64,000 nt of DNA from assembly GCA_024169445.1 (NCBI GenBank), contig JALKFA010000001.1, forward strand, positions 4,154,001 through 4,218,000, in the 5' to 3' direction. Position numbers and translations under genes: made by a program. Positions 47,793 to 56,394 of the stretch are shown one piece after another (positions within the stretch are counted from its first letter, which is position 1; every line of letters begins with the position of its first letter). Source of the DNA: Buttiauxella agrestis ATCC 33320 (GTDB lineage Bacteria > Pseudomonadota > Gammaproteobacteria > Enterobacterales > Enterobacteriaceae). A model generated the notes under the pieces. It did not search any database, had not been told where the DNA came from, and was given only the letters and a program-made list of their open reading frames with translations.

Positions 47793-47972
47793 TTATCCTT
47801 GTGAGGCGCTCCTTGTTGCCAGTGGGGCTAAATCATCCTCGCGGAAGGCCTCACGCTTTACACCATAACCATCATACCAACGACACTCCACCATACCGCT
47901 GGAAAACCCGGTAACAATCATCCTTGGGCCACCATTCTTAGGTTGGACTTCATCGCTGACCACAAAGACCAT
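47793..47972 (-). CDS. yodC: YodC, small conserved protein
   Basis: A 59-aa ORF, MVFVVSDEVQPKNGGPRMIV onward, with 'TGFSSGMVECRWYDGYGVKR' identical or nearly so to E. coli YodC (DUF2158). Ribosome site CAGGAGGCAGTT. Followed by a terminator. Function unknown; likely a small DNA/RNA-binding-like barrel by composition. Confidence 0.93.
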   Translation of the reverse strand: MVFVVSDEVQPKNGGPRMIVTGFSSGMVECRWYDGYGVKREAFREDDLAPLATRSASQG

Positions 47973-48064
47973 AACTGCCTCCTGTATCAGGGGTGAAAAC
48001 TTCTACAGTTATAGACAATGACCTGCTGTTTTGCCTGGTGATAAGCGTAAATAACTGCAAAAAA

Positions 48065-48979
48065 TTAGTGAACTGTGTTGTTACGCAAGCGACTTATGCC
48101 ATTTACGACTGCCAGCACAATGGCCCCGATGATAAATCCGATCACCAGATTCGCCACTGTTGGCCCCAGCAAATGAGCAATGCCGCCCAACTTCTGCGCC
48201 CAGTCTTCAATGGCGTGATGCAACACTGGCACGCCGTGCACCAAAATACCGCCGCCGACCAGGAACATCGCCAATGTGCCGACGACTGATAAGAATTTCA
48301 TCAGCCACGGGGCAAGAATTAATAGCCCTTTCCCGATGCCACGAGCCACCAGCGAGCTTTTTTCTACCAGCCAAAAACCGAGGTCATCCAGTTTAACGAT
48401 AATGCCCACCAGGCCATAAACCCCGACGGTCACGACAATGGCAATACCGGACAGCACCAGCACCTGGTTAAGCAAAGGGGCCGTTGCCACAATCCCTAAG
48501 GTAATCGCGACAATTTCGGCAGACAGAATAAAGTCGGTGCGAATGGCACCTTTAACTTTATCCTTTTCGTACACCAGCGGGTCCTGCGCGGCGATTTCAT
48601 CAAGCCGTTGTTGGCGGGCTTCGGGCGTTTCCTTGTGTTTGCGGGCATGAATGTTGTGCACCACTTTCTCAACACCTTCGTAACAAAGAAATGCGCCACC
48701 AATCATCAATAAAGGCGTGATAGCCCACGGCGCAAATGCACTGATGATCAGCGCCAGCGGAACGAGGATCACTTTGTTGATGGCAGAACCCTTCGCCACC
48801 TGCCAGACCACAGGTATTTCGCGGTTAGCTCTTACACCAGAAACCTGTTGCGCGTTGAGCGACAAATCATCGCCCAGCACCCCAGCCGTCTTCTTCGCCG
48901 CCATTTTTCCCATCATCGAAATATCGTCCAGCAGCGTGGCGATATCATCCAGCAAGGTTAATAAGCTACTTCCAGCCAT
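48065..48979 (-). CDS. yedI: YedI, inner membrane DUF808 protein
   Basis: A 304-aa protein with the DUF808 N-terminus '[20 protein letters not shown]', '[22 protein letters not shown]', and several membrane helices from ~70 to the C-terminus. Length matches E. coli YedI (305 aa). Function unknown. Confidence 0.95.
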   Translation of the reverse strand: MAGSSLLTLLDDIATLLDDISMMGKMAAKKTAGVLGDDLSLNAQQVSGVRANREIPVVWQVAKGSAINKVILVPLALIISAFAPWAITPLLMIGGAFLCYEGVEKVVHNIHARKHKETPEARQQRLDEIAAQDPLVYEKDKVKGAIRTDFILSAEIVAITLGIVATAPLLNQVLVLSGIAIVVTVGVYGLVGIIVKLDDLGFWLVEKSSLVARGIGKGLLILAPWLMKFLSVVGTLAMFLVGGGILVHGVPVLHHAIEDWAQKLGGIAHLLGPTVANLVIGFIIGAIVLAVVNGISRLRNNTVH

Positions 48980-49156
48980 TAAATGAACGTCCTTTTTTAG
49001 TTTGTCTGCCTAACAGTATATGGAAGAAAAGTGCATTAACGAAAATCAAAGCAGGCTGTCAATAAAAATTAACATAATCACAACAAGTAAAATGCTCGCC
49101 AGTCAGATAATTTTGACGTTAACTATTAGCTCTCTTGCTAAAGGATGTGAAGACAC

Positions 49157-50074
49157 ATGCGCGTTCGTTCTGGTCAGTTGTTGCCTTTGGTTGCAGCTCT
49201 ATTTGCGTTATATATCATCTGGGGATCAACGTATTTTGCCATCGCCGTTGGTGTGAAAAGCTGGCCGCCGTTTATGATGGCCGGGGTGCGATTCATGGCC
49301 GCTGGCATATTGCTGATGGCGGTTTTATTGCTGCGAGGCCATAAATTACCCGCCTTACGCCCGATGCTTAACGCCGCACTGGTTGGCGTCTTATTGCTGG
49401 CAGTGGGCAACGGTTTTGTTACGGTCGCTGAGCATCAACATGTTCCTTCAGGTATTGCCGCGGTGATGGTGGCAACCGTTCCACTATTTACGCTGTGCTT
49501 TAGCCGCTTGTTCGGTATTCAAACTCGCAAGCTGGAATGGCTCGGTATCGCGATTGGTCTGGGTGGTATCGTGTTGCTCAATAGCGGCGGCAACCTGAGC
49601 GGTAATCCGTGGGGTGCCATGCTCATTTTGATTGGCTCGATTAGCTGGGCTTTCGGTTCAGTCTACGGTTCGCGCATCGAACTCCCCACGGGCTTAATGG
49701 CGGGAGCGGTAGAAATGCTGGCGGCCGGGATTGTGTTGCTGGCCGCTTCCGCGTTAACCGGTGAGCATCTCGCGTCTTTACCAACCCCCGCAGGTTTTGC
49801 GGCGGTGGCTTACCTCTCTATATTTGGTTCCATTATTGCCATCAGCGCTTACATGTACCTGATTCGTAACGTCGCGCCTGCAGTTGCCACCAGCTACGCC
49901 TACGTCAACCCTGTGGTTGCGGTGTTATTGGGAACGGGTTTTGCCGGGGAAAGTTTATCGCCCATTGAATGGCTGGCGCTTGGCGTGATTATTTTCGCCG
50001 TGGTGTTGGTGACTTTAGGGAAATATCTGCTGCCCCCAAAGCCGGTAGTGACAGTCTGTGAGGTAGAGAAGTAA
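49157..50074 (+). CDS. yedA: YedA, EamA/DMT-family transporter
   Basis: A 305-aa inner-membrane protein with ten hydrophobic segments arranged as two EamA repeats: 'ALFALYIIWGSTYFAIAVGV' opens the first and 'LILIGSISWAFGSVYGSRI' the second. Matches E. coli YedA in size and place. Probably exports a small metabolite; substrate unknown. Confidence 0.93.
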   Translation: MRVRSGQLLPLVAALFALYIIWGSTYFAIAVGVKSWPPFMMAGVRFMAAGILLMAVLLLRGHKLPALRPMLNAALVGVLLLAVGNGFVTVAEHQHVPSGIAAVMVATVPLFTLCFSRLFGIQTRKLEWLGIAIGLGGIVLLNSGGNLSGNPWGAMLILIGSISWAFGSVYGSRIELPTGLMAGAVEMLAAGIVLLAASALTGEHLASLPTPAGFAAVAYLSIFGSIIAISAYMYLIRNVAPAVATSYAYVNPVVAVLLGTGFAGESLSPIEWLALGVIIFAVVLVTLGKYLLPPKPVVTVCEVEK

Positions 50075-50575
50075 TCAGCCTGCGGGTGGCGCTTGCCACC
50101 CGTCGTCTTTAAGTTCGTGTATGCCAAGGGTGTCAATTTGTGCGTGATGCCCGCCACTGCAAATCCACTCCTCCAGACGTTCACAAAGTGCGATGTCACT
50201 GAGTTTTTCGCGGCCCCGCAGCGCACATTCCCAAACCAAAAGTACTCGCCAGCCTTCGCTTAATAAACGCGTTGTATCGCGACTATCTCTCGCCACATTT
50301 TTGCCTATTTTCTCCAGCCAGAATTCAGTGCGCGTTGCCGGAACTTTAAATAAATAGCAGTGGTGGTGATGCCAGAAACAACCGTGGGTGAAGATAACGC
50401 AGCGGTGTTCATCGATGACAAAATCTGGCCTGCCAGCAAGGGTGGCGTCCTGCGTGCGGAAGGAAAAACCGCACTCGCTTAATAAACCCGCCAACCGCTT
50501 TTCGATAGCAGTATCACGTGTTGCGATAGCCCGCATATTCTTACTGCGAATAGTCTTGCTGTGGACATCCACCAT
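50075..50575 (-). CDS. vsr: Very-short-patch repair endonuclease Vsr
   Basis: Start MVDVHSKTIRSKNMRAIATR (166 aa), with AAAGGAACCG upstream. Core 'SKNMRAIATRDTAIEKRL', 'GRPDFVIDEHRCVIFTHGCFWHHHHCYLFKVPATRTEFW' (blocks) contains the catalytic Asp/His residues and zinc ligands. It nicks T:G mismatches arising by deamination of Dcm-methylated cytosine. The C-terminal ~20 residues extend beyond E. coli Vsr. No dcm gene overlaps or precedes it, unlike E. coli. Confidence 0.96.
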   Translation of the reverse strand: MVDVHSKTIRSKNMRAIATRDTAIEKRLAGLLSECGFSFRTQDATLAGRPDFVIDEHRCVIFTHGCFWHHHHCYLFKVPATRTEFWLEKIGKNVARDSRDTTRLLSEGWRVLLVWECALRGREKLSDIALCERLEEWICSGGHHAQIDTLGIHELKDDGWQAPPAG

Positions 50576-50889
50576 CACGGTTCCTTTTATGGGCTGACGG
50601 GAATCAGCTGATTAGCTACCAGATTAGCAGAACGCTGAAAAATAATAACTGGCGATCTGATTGTGTGCATTTTTGGCTATTAAGCCAAAACACGTTTTCC
50701 CGTAACATCATGTATCAAATATAGATTAACCACTAGCGGGTTAATTTATAACCAATAAGTGAAATATTTTCAGCTTTAACCCGGCAAATTAAAGTGGCAG
50801 CATAGATTCATCATATCTTTATTTATTATAAATTAACGCTTCAATTGTTAATATTATTAACATCTATAACGGGTTTTAAATAAAATACC
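50576..50889. other. AT-rich gap where dcm would be expected
   Basis: 314 bp between vsr and the next gene, strongly AT-rich in its second half. I see no ORF, repeat or tRNA, and no recognisable dcm remnant beyond the vsr ribosome site. It probably holds the promoters of vsr and of the following secreted-protein gene. Confidence 0.6.
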
Positions 50890-51387
50890 ATGAAATATAT
50901 CATCCCGGCATTACTGCTCTGTGCCGTATTCAATGCCTGTGCCAGCGACGCTGAAAATAATATCACCGATGATTATGTCACTGACTGGAATGCCGTCACC
51001 GAGGGGCAAATTGTGCCGACCTTCACGCTCGGCACAGATATAATCAACCTGTGTAAAACGGCAGCACCTGAACAATTTCGGCGCGAGATTATTCACCAGT
51101 GGGAACAAAAGACCGGCACTCATATGACGCAGAACGCTTTCCTGTCTGAGGACTTGCAGCTATTTGACCGTCTGGCAACCCTTTCCTGCCTTGAAGGTGC
51201 TGATTATCAGCATCAAGGAAATGGCGATCTTTTAATCAAATCACTGAATGCTCAGTTGCGGGTTTTAGATGCTAAAGACGGCAATGATGCTTTTGAACAA
51301 ATCAAAACCATGGAATTCCAGACGGGTATTATGACCGCCAGATACGGAACCAGTATTGAGAAAAAAAGAACACATGGCGGTACATGA
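50890..51387 (+). CDS. Secreted/periplasmic protein of unknown function (165 aa)
   Basis: A signal peptide is clear: MKYIIPALLLCAVFNACAS, cleavage likely after Ala18; the Cys at 17 is not a good lipobox. The mature part is acidic and helical, with two further cysteines (~55 and ~100) that may form a disulfide. Base composition is lower in GC than the backbone. It lies beside a putative peptidase effector and T6SS genes, so a periplasmic immunity protein is one possibility (inference). Not recognised. Confidence 0.6.
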   Translation: MKYIIPALLLCAVFNACASDAENNITDDYVTDWNAVTEGQIVPTFTLGTDIINLCKTAAPEQFRREIIHQWEQKTGTHMTQNAFLSEDLQLFDRLATLSCLEGADYQHQGNGDLLIKSLNAQLRVLDAKDGNDAFEQIKTMEFQTGIMTARYGTSIEKKRTHGGT

Positions 51388-51713
51388 ATTTTTAATCATT
51401 TAAAATGGGTGGATGTTGCTGAGACTAATCCACTCGACAATAATTTATTGAGAGAATGAATGATGTTAATGCCATACAATATCCTGATAAAACACTTGTT
51501 GAAAAAATACACCTAAGCGAAAAATAACATTCCTCAGCTAACTCTATGAAATCATTATTTCCTTTTACTGTATTACAAATATCTTAACAACATAATAAGT
51601 TGTGAAAAGCACTCAATTTATTATAATAACTTGAATCTGTTTTCACGTGACAATGAAACTAAAACGTCCACTCAAAATTCTCCAATACTTCTTCTTTTAT
51701 ATTTAGAGTCTTT
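51388..51713. other. AT-rich intergenic region, no clear gene
   Basis: 326 bp of AT-rich DNA. A 23-codon ORF at 51456-51527 (MNDVNAIQYPDKTLVEKIHL...) has a weak ribosome site and is probably not a gene. Nothing else is seen; the promoter of the next gene should be here. Confidence 0.5.
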
Positions 51714-52361
51714 ATGTTTGAAAATTTAAAGAAACTTTGTGATGTTGCTCTTCTAAAAGCCAAAAACTGTACCTTTACTGGTGAAATAAATGCCTGGGTT
51801 TTCATCTGGTATCCTGAGGATCATCATCTGGGGCATGCAGCCATGCTGATTGGCGACTTAGACGACAACAGCCCTTATATCAGTTGGTGGCCAGGGAAAA
51901 CCAAATCCAAACTTTCCTCCTACGTAAAAAAAACACCAGCCTATAGGGAAAGTTCTTTCAATAACTCAACGCATAAGTTTGAATTTTTCACCAGTGATTA
52001 TAAGAGTGATGTTCATGATGAAGCTGATTGCCCGCATGTTATCTATGGGTTGAGAGATTTAAATACTTATAACATGCTGAAAGAATGGCATAAAATAAAG
52101 AGCAGTGCCATTCCGTCTTTTTCTCCGCTGTCAAAAAACTGCGCCACTGTTGTCAGTCGGGTTCTCAAGGCTGGGTTAAAAGGGTCACCTTTATACCATA
52201 AGGCATTTGGGTTATTTGGTGGCGAACAGTATATCTGGACACCCAAAAGGATCGCTGTGGCGTGCAATACGTTACGTGATAAAAATTATGCATTAAAAAT
52301 TAATATACCAGGCCGGAATAGTGATCATTCCTTTGTAAAGACGCTCATTCGGTTAAGATAA
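51714..52361 (+). CDS. Putative permuted NlpC/P60-like peptidase, candidate T6SS effector
   Basis: A 215-aa cytosolic-type protein (no signal peptide). Key blocks: 'LGHAAMLIGD' (His41), 'YISWWPG' (56-61), 'YGLRDLNTYNMLKEWHKI' (111-128) and 'SKNCATVVSRVLKAG' (Cys143). The order His...Cys with SWWP and N-C-[AS]-T-V is that of permuted papain-like NlpC/P60 proteins, some of which are toxins or T6SS effectors. It is AT-rich and beside T6SS genes. Substrate unknown: peptidoglycan or acyl groups are possible. Confidence 0.6.
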   Translation: MFENLKKLCDVALLKAKNCTFTGEINAWVFIWYPEDHHLGHAAMLIGDLDDNSPYISWWPGKTKSKLSSYVKKTPAYRESSFNNSTHKFEFFTSDYKSDVHDEADCPHVIYGLRDLNTYNMLKEWHKIKSSAIPSFSPLSKNCATVVSRVLKAGLKGSPLYHKAFGLFGGEQYIWTPKRIAVACNTLRDKNYALKINIPGRNSDHSFVKTLIRLR

Positions 52362-52442
52362 TAAAAAGCAACTTCCGACATACGTATAAAGAAGTTGCCA
52401 GTGTTTTCAATAATCTACAAACAGTAAAATTAAAAGATAGAA

Positions 52443-53768
52443 TCATTTCTCTTTCAGGAGAAGATAGCGGATATTTAATGCCTCGATCCGTTGCTCTATT
52501 TTCTTCATCACCGCCGGGTCACGTTTCTCGGGACCCGTTTGCTGTACTTCCCACAACAATGTTTCCGCCGCAGCGCCATTACTTTGTAAATCCTGCCTGA
52601 TTTGATAAACCGCCGTTTTTAACTCCGACACCGTCATATATTTGCTCTGAGTCTTCTCGGCATTTAATAAGCGGGCATCCAGTTCATCCAGATGTTTGTT
52701 CGCTTTAATATAGCCATCCAGAGCTGGAATACTGCCTGCTTTCTCTTTCAACGCTGTTAGCCATTGCGCACTCACCTCATTATTCGGGAAATGCTGCTGT
52801 AATAAGTCAGATAAACGTTCACCCCGCCCCACTAATGCATCTGCGGGTTGGGTGCTGAGCCAGTTAAGCGTTGCACCTGCCTGCTGCAAAATAGCCTGCT
52901 TTTGTTGCTGAATTTTCTCCGGCGGCACGTCATGCCATACAGACGCAGCCTGAATGCCGCCTTGCTCTAATTGCGCCACCGATGCGACGAGCTTTTCACT
53001 TAAACTCGGGGTTTGAAGAGTGTACCAACCTGCCGCAACCGCCAGACTCAATCCCAGACCCGCCGCCATTCCTCCCAGCGCCCACAGTAACGGGCGTTGA
53101 GCCGGTACCGACAGCGCCATTTCCGGCATCAGTATTGGTTCTGGCAACGGTTCCGGTTTTTCTATCGGCGGTTTTACTATCAGCGGCTTCACTGCACTCA
53201 CCGTAGAGGGCGTTTTCGCCACCACTTTCTGCACCGGATAAGGGACAGAGCGGCAACGAACCTGTAAAAAATAGTGCAGATTTTTTAGCGAATCATGGCT
53301 GCGTGATTGCAGATTTTTCGAGTATTCGTACAGCACACCAATGCTTCTTTCCACCGAGCGCATTTCACCGTTGTTTTCCGGGCCATACTTCAGGGTGTAA
53401 ATGTGCGTCGCGACATTGGCACAAAACCAGTCAATCAAGGATTGCCGCGCCTGCACAGCAGCCACCGGTGGCCAGCAGCGCACATTGTTATGGGTAAAAG
53501 CTGTGGTGAGAAGATCCAGTCCCTCGGCTAATCCTGCCCAGCTTTTCAGCTGCATATTGATGAGGCAAAACCACACGCCGTTTTGCAAGTCGTAGCCGTA
53601 ATCCCGAAAGAGCTGGAAGCACTTATCCTCCAGCATTTTCCAGTCTGTGGCGCCAGAAAGCGCACCATTGAGGTGGCTAAGTTCACTGCTGAGTAACAAA
53701 AATGCTTTGCTGAGCCGTGGATCATGGCTATTAATTTTTAATGCCCTGAGATTTACCATCGATTTCAT
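52443..53768 (-). CDS. TagA/VasL-like T6SS protein (ImpA_N + VasL)
   Basis: A 441-aa protein. Residues ~1-165 resemble the ImpA N-terminal domain ('GYDLQNGVWFCLINMQLKSWAGLAEGL'), followed by a Pro/Glu linker, one membrane helix (~227-249), and a C-terminal VasL-type helical domain. This is the architecture of TagA, the inner-membrane protein that stops sheath polymerisation at the far side of the cell. Last gene of the visible T6SS block. Start has AAGGAACAGT upstream. Confidence 0.8.
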   Translation of the reverse strand: MKSMVNLRALKINSHDPRLSKAFLLLSSELSHLNGALSGATDWKMLEDKCFQLFRDYGYDLQNGVWFCLINMQLKSWAGLAEGLDLLTTAFTHNNVRCWPPVAAVQARQSLIDWFCANVATHIYTLKYGPENNGEMRSVERSIGVLYEYSKNLQSRSHDSLKNLHYFLQVRCRSVPYPVQKVVAKTPSTVSAVKPLIVKPPIEKPEPLPEPILMPEMALSVPAQRPLLWALGGMAAGLGLSLAVAAGWYTLQTPSLSEKLVASVAQLEQGGIQAASVWHDVPPEKIQQQKQAILQQAGATLNWLSTQPADALVGRGERLSDLLQQHFPNNEVSAQWLTALKEKAGSIPALDGYIKANKHLDELDARLLNAEKTQSKYMTVSELKTAVYQIRQDLQSNGAAAETLLWEVQQTGPEKRDPAVMKKIEQRIEALNIRYLLLKEK

Positions 53769-53784
53769 ACTGTTCCTTAGCGCT

Positions 53785-56352
53785 TTACGCCTGAGCTTTG
53801 GCCGCCGCGCGTTTTGACAGAGGCTGTTTTGCTAACGTGAGTTGCCCTCTGGCAACGCTAAGCTGTAAACGAACGTCGGCTTTTTCTTCGCTTGCCAGCA
53901 GTCGGTCAGTCAACAATGGCAGCAGCTCGCTATTGAGTACGGCGTCGATTTCCCGCGCTCCGCTTTGTGCTACCTGACAACGGCTGGCGACAAACTCCAC
54001 CACTTTCTCGTTGTAAGTCAGTACGCAATCCCCTTCCCCGGCATGAGCAAAGCGTTCACACACTTTGTTAATCTTCAGACGGATGATTTTCGCCAGCGTT
54101 TCACCCACAACAGGCAGATAAGGGATCAAACGCAAGCGGCCCATTAGCGCCGGGCGGAAGAAACGGTCAAATTCAGGGCGGATCAGCCTGGTCAGGTTTT
54201 TGTTATCCGCATCACCGGCCAGGCAGGCCTCCATCACCAAATCGCTTGCCAGGTTGCTGGTCAGAATAATCAGCGTGTTGCGAAAGTTAATCTGCTGGCC
54301 TTCGGCATCGTCCATGACCCCTTTATCGAACACCTGATAGAAGATTTCCATAACGTCCGGATGCGCTTTTTCGACTTCATCCAGTAACACCACACTGTAC
54401 GGACGACGGCGCACCGCCTCAGTCAACACTCCGCCCTGACCGTAGCCGACATAGCCCGGAGGCGAACCTTTCAGGCCGGAAACCGAATGGGCTTCCTGGT
54501 ATTCCGACATATTGATGGTAATCAGGCTCTGCTCGCCGCCATAGAGTAGTTCCGCGAGCGCGAGCGCCGTTTCCGTTTTACCGACCCCCGATGGACCCGC
54601 CAGCATGAAAACACCGGTCGGTTTGGCCGGGTCACTCAGGTTGGCGCGCCCGATACGGATCTGTTGGGCGATTTCTGCCAGCGCATGTGGCTGGCCGATA
54701 ACCCGCGCTTCAAGGCGCGCCACCAAATCACCGAGCTGTTGTTGCTCCTTTTCCATCATTCTGCCCAGCGGAATACCCGTCCACCCGGCAATGACGTCTG
54801 CCACACAGGTGGCATCCACGCAGTCATAGACCAGCGCCTGATCTTTATGAAGCTCGGCTAATTGCCCGCGTAATACGGCGATTTGCGCACTGTCTTCGGT
54901 GCCATTGATTTGCGCCACCAGCTCCTGTTGCTGTTGCCATACCGGCTGCAACTGGCTCAGGCTCAGGCTTATCTCTTTCTCGCGCTTATCCAGCCATTCC
55001 AGGCGTGGGGATTTGCCCCCCTCTTTTTGCAGGCTTTCGCGCTCGGCAATCAGGTTGTTCAGTAAGGCATTAAGATCTTCAATCTCTTTAGGGGCATGGC
55101 ATTGAGAAACCGCGACGCGGGCGCAGGCGGTATCCAGCAGGCTGATTGATTTATCCGGCAACTGGCGGCCCGAGATATAACGGCTGGAAAGCCGCACAGC
55201 CGCAACCAGCGCGCTTTCCAGAATTTGCACGTTATGGTGTTTACCGAGCGCAGGTTTAAGTGAACGCAGCATCGCGATGGCGGTTTCTTCATCCGGCTCG
55301 GCAACTTTGACCACCTGAAAACGGCGTGCCAGGGCGGCATCTTTCTCGAAGTATTTTTTATATTCCGCCCAGGTTGTTGCCGCAACCACGCGCATTTCGC
55401 CACGCGCCAGTGCCGGTTTGAGCAAGTTAGCTGCATCATTTTGCCCCGCCTGGCCGCCTGCACCAATCAGGGTATGCGCTTCATCGATAAATAAAATCAC
55501 CGGAGATGGGTACTCTTTCACTTCGCGTAACAGGGTTTGCAGACGTTGCTCAAATTCCCCTTTTACGCTGGCACCGGCCTGGAGTAACCCCATATCCAGC
55601 GAGAGGATTTCCATATTTTTTAGCGCATCAGGCACGGTGCCTTCGATGATGCGTTGCGCCAGCCCTTCCACTAAAGCCGTTTTGCCTACACCTGGTTCAC
55701 CGGTCAAAACAGGGTTGTTCTGGCGACGACGCAGGAGCACATCAATAATCTGGCGAATTTCCGACTCACGGCCCAAAGCCGGATCCAGCGTGCTGTTTCG
55801 CGCCTGTTCAGTCAGGTTGCGCGTAAATTTTTTCAGCGCGGAATCTATATTGTGGTCGGCATGGGCTGCCGCCGCAGTACGAGACGAAGCACAAGCTTCG
55901 TGCAGAAATTGTTCTGCCTTTTCGCTATTGCATAACAGCGCTTGCTGTAGCACTGGCGCAAAGTGCGCCTGGCTGCGTTTGGCATCCACGAACAAGCATC
56001 CCATCAGCGCCTGCACCGACAGTTGTGTTTGTTGCCAGCAGACACTGGCATGCAGCCAGGACATTTCCAGATGCTCAACCAGCGATTCAGCCAACACCGG
56101 GCTACGCGTATTGCCACTGCGTTGTTGGCTCAGGCTAACTTGTAGCGCCTCAAGTAACACATCCCCTTGCAGGCCTGCAATCAGGCATAACTGCTCAATC
56201 ATGGCGGGCTTACGGGTTATCAACACCAGCAGTAAATGCTCAACCTCAACTTCATGGTGGGTACGGCTCACCGCCAGGCTTATCGCGGCATCGAGGCAAC
56301 CGCGCGCTTCAGTACTCAGTCTTTCCACAACTTTTTTCAGGTAGCTACCCAT
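53785..56352 (-). CDS. tssH: T6SS AAA+ ATPase ClpV (TssH)
   Basis: An 855-aa ClpB/ClpV-type ATPase. N-terminal Clp_N repeats (~1-150), first AAA with Walker A GEPGVGKT (~218-225) and 'VILFIDEAHTLIG', a ClpB middle domain (~400-500), second AAA with GPSGVGKTE (~588-596), and C-terminal D2-small. 'GGQAGQNDAANLLKPALARGEMRV' is typical of ClpV. It disassembles contracted TssBC sheaths. Confidence 0.95.
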   Translation of the reverse strand: MGSYLKKVVERLSTEARGCLDAAISLAVSRTHHEVEVEHLLLVLITRKPAMIEQLCLIAGLQGDVLLEALQVSLSQQRSGNTRSPVLAESLVEHLEMSWLHASVCWQQTQLSVQALMGCLFVDAKRSQAHFAPVLQQALLCNSEKAEQFLHEACASSRTAAAAHADHNIDSALKKFTRNLTEQARNSTLDPALGRESEIRQIIDVLLRRRQNNPVLTGEPGVGKTALVEGLAQRIIEGTVPDALKNMEILSLDMGLLQAGASVKGEFEQRLQTLLREVKEYPSPVILFIDEAHTLIGAGGQAGQNDAANLLKPALARGEMRVVAATTWAEYKKYFEKDAALARRFQVVKVAEPDEETAIAMLRSLKPALGKHHNVQILESALVAAVRLSSRYISGRQLPDKSISLLDTACARVAVSQCHAPKEIEDLNALLNNLIAERESLQKEGGKSPRLEWLDKREKEISLSLSQLQPVWQQQQELVAQINGTEDSAQIAVLRGQLAELHKDQALVYDCVDATCVADVIAGWTGIPLGRMMEKEQQQLGDLVARLEARVIGQPHALAEIAQQIRIGRANLSDPAKPTGVFMLAGPSGVGKTETALALAELLYGGEQSLITINMSEYQEAHSVSGLKGSPPGYVGYGQGGVLTEAVRRRPYSVVLLDEVEKAHPDVMEIFYQVFDKGVMDDAEGQQINFRNTLIILTSNLASDLVMEACLAGDADNKNLTRLIRPEFDRFFRPALMGRLRLIPYLPVVGETLAKIIRLKINKVCERFAHAGEGDCVLTYNEKVVEFVASRCQVAQSGAREIDAVLNSELLPLLTDRLLASEEKADVRLQLSVARGQLTLAKQPLSKRAAAKAQA

Positions 56353-56394
56353 TGTCTGATTCCATTCACTATTTTTAAAAATGACCCCAGGCGC

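Noticed and set aside
53965-56344. Long plus-strand open frames opposite clpV
   Set aside because: Antisense shadows of the tssH reading frame; the translation has no domain features.
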